Below are positions 6,518 to 6,646 of a DNA stretch of 6,646 nt, one piece after another; the stretch's first letter is position 1; the number at the start of each line of letters is the position of its first letter. The stretch is from Desulfobacterales bacterium (GTDB lineage: Bacteria; Desulfobacterota; DSM-4660; Desulfatiglandales; Desulfatiglandaceae): contig JAKLQB010000080.1 in assembly GCA_022013615.1 (NCBI GenBank), positions 1-6,646 on the forward strand, in the 5' to 3' direction. Below the pieces are notes generated by a model. That model ran no database searches and was not told where the DNA came from. It saw only the letters and a list, made by a program, of their open reading frames with translations. Made by a program: the position numbers and the translations under genes.

Positions 6518-6646
6518 GGGCTCGTTCCTCTAATAAGATATATGCCTATCTACTTAGCTCCTAAAATCTTGTTATCAGTGGTCCTGAATTTCAAACCTTC
6601 GTGGTACTACCACACTGGATCATTTTGTTCTTTACAACGTTAGTTC
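6518..6646 (-). other. Leader region of the operon
   Basis: These 129 bp upstream of the membrane-subunit gene contain its ribosome binding site (AGAGG, 6527-6531) and the palindrome at 6601-6613. I see no gene. The region is AT-rich and is the likely site of the operon promoter, though the promoter may lie beyond the window edge. Confidence 0.5.
6601..6613. promoter_or_regulatory. Palindrome of TGGT-N3-ACCA form, possible GntR/FadR-type operator
   Basis: GTGGTACTACCAC is a perfect 6 bp inverted repeat around one central base, 83 bp upstream of the first operon start codon. TGGT-N3-ACCA is the core shared by several FadR-subfamily GntR regulators (FadR, PdhR, LldR type). No convincing -35/-10 pair is visible next to it, and no regulator gene is in the window, so the role is inferred from form and place only. 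Confidence 0.4.

Noticed and set aside
6416..6643. Plus-strand ORF at the right edge
   Set aside because: It overlaps the start of the membrane gene and its leader, and the translation has no recognisable family features.

Overview
This window holds most of one minus-strand operon for a membrane-linked heterodisulfide-reductase (Hdr) type electron-transfer complex. Read in transcription order (right to left) it contains: a possible operator palindrome near the right edge (6601-6613); a 582-residue membrane protein fusing a NarI/DsrM-like cytochrome b domain, a CXXCH heme-c motif and two HdrC-like ferredoxin modules (4769-6517); HdrB (3733-4614); a tandem HdrA of 1009 residues (707-3736); a small four-helix-bundle (S23/IVP family) gene inside a repeat-bounded unit (145-619); and the first 39 codons of an MvhD-type protein running off the left edge (1-118). 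I see no plus-strand gene, tRNA, rRNA or CRISPR array.

The main correction to a naive reading concerns hdrA. A standard ORF call starts it at an internal GTG (3490) and gives 927 residues. The true start is almost certainly the ATG at 3736, which overlaps the hdrB stop codon as ATGA and has a good ribosome binding site. Between these points the frame is interrupted only by one TGA, codon 60, at the Cys position of the conserved HdrA motif N-D-C-A-M-(Cys/Sec). A 6-7 bp hairpin with an AGGU loop starts 15 nt downstream of the TGA, as expected for a bacterial SECIS element. I therefore call hdrA a selenoprotein gene, not a pseudogene.

The membrane protein has five predicted transmembrane segments. 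Their charge pattern puts the CXXCH loop in the periplasm and the four [4Fe-4S] motifs in the cytoplasm. With HdrB, HdrA and MvhD this suggests electron flow between a periplasmic c-type cytochrome and/or the quinone pool and a cytoplasmic, possibly flavin-bifurcating, HdrABC-MvhD module. The bacterial substrate of the HdrB part is not known from the sequence.

The organism is most likely an anaerobic, selenocysteine-using bacterium of the Desulfobacterota type (sulfate reducer or syntroph). This is inferred from the NarI-HdrC fusion, the tandem Sec-HdrA, the bacterial-style SECIS and the S23-type gene with CGAA-rich flanks. No marker gene in the window confirms it.

The stretch between hdrA and mvhD (119-706) is filled mainly by a 475 bp unit. 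Its 37 bp imperfect terminal inverted repeats are built of CGAA-led heptamers, and its only gene is the four-helix-bundle ORF, whose start codon lies in the last heptamer. It looks like an inserted mobile or domesticated unit splitting an otherwise compact operon. A second repeat cluster of different sequence lies between the membrane gene and hdrB.
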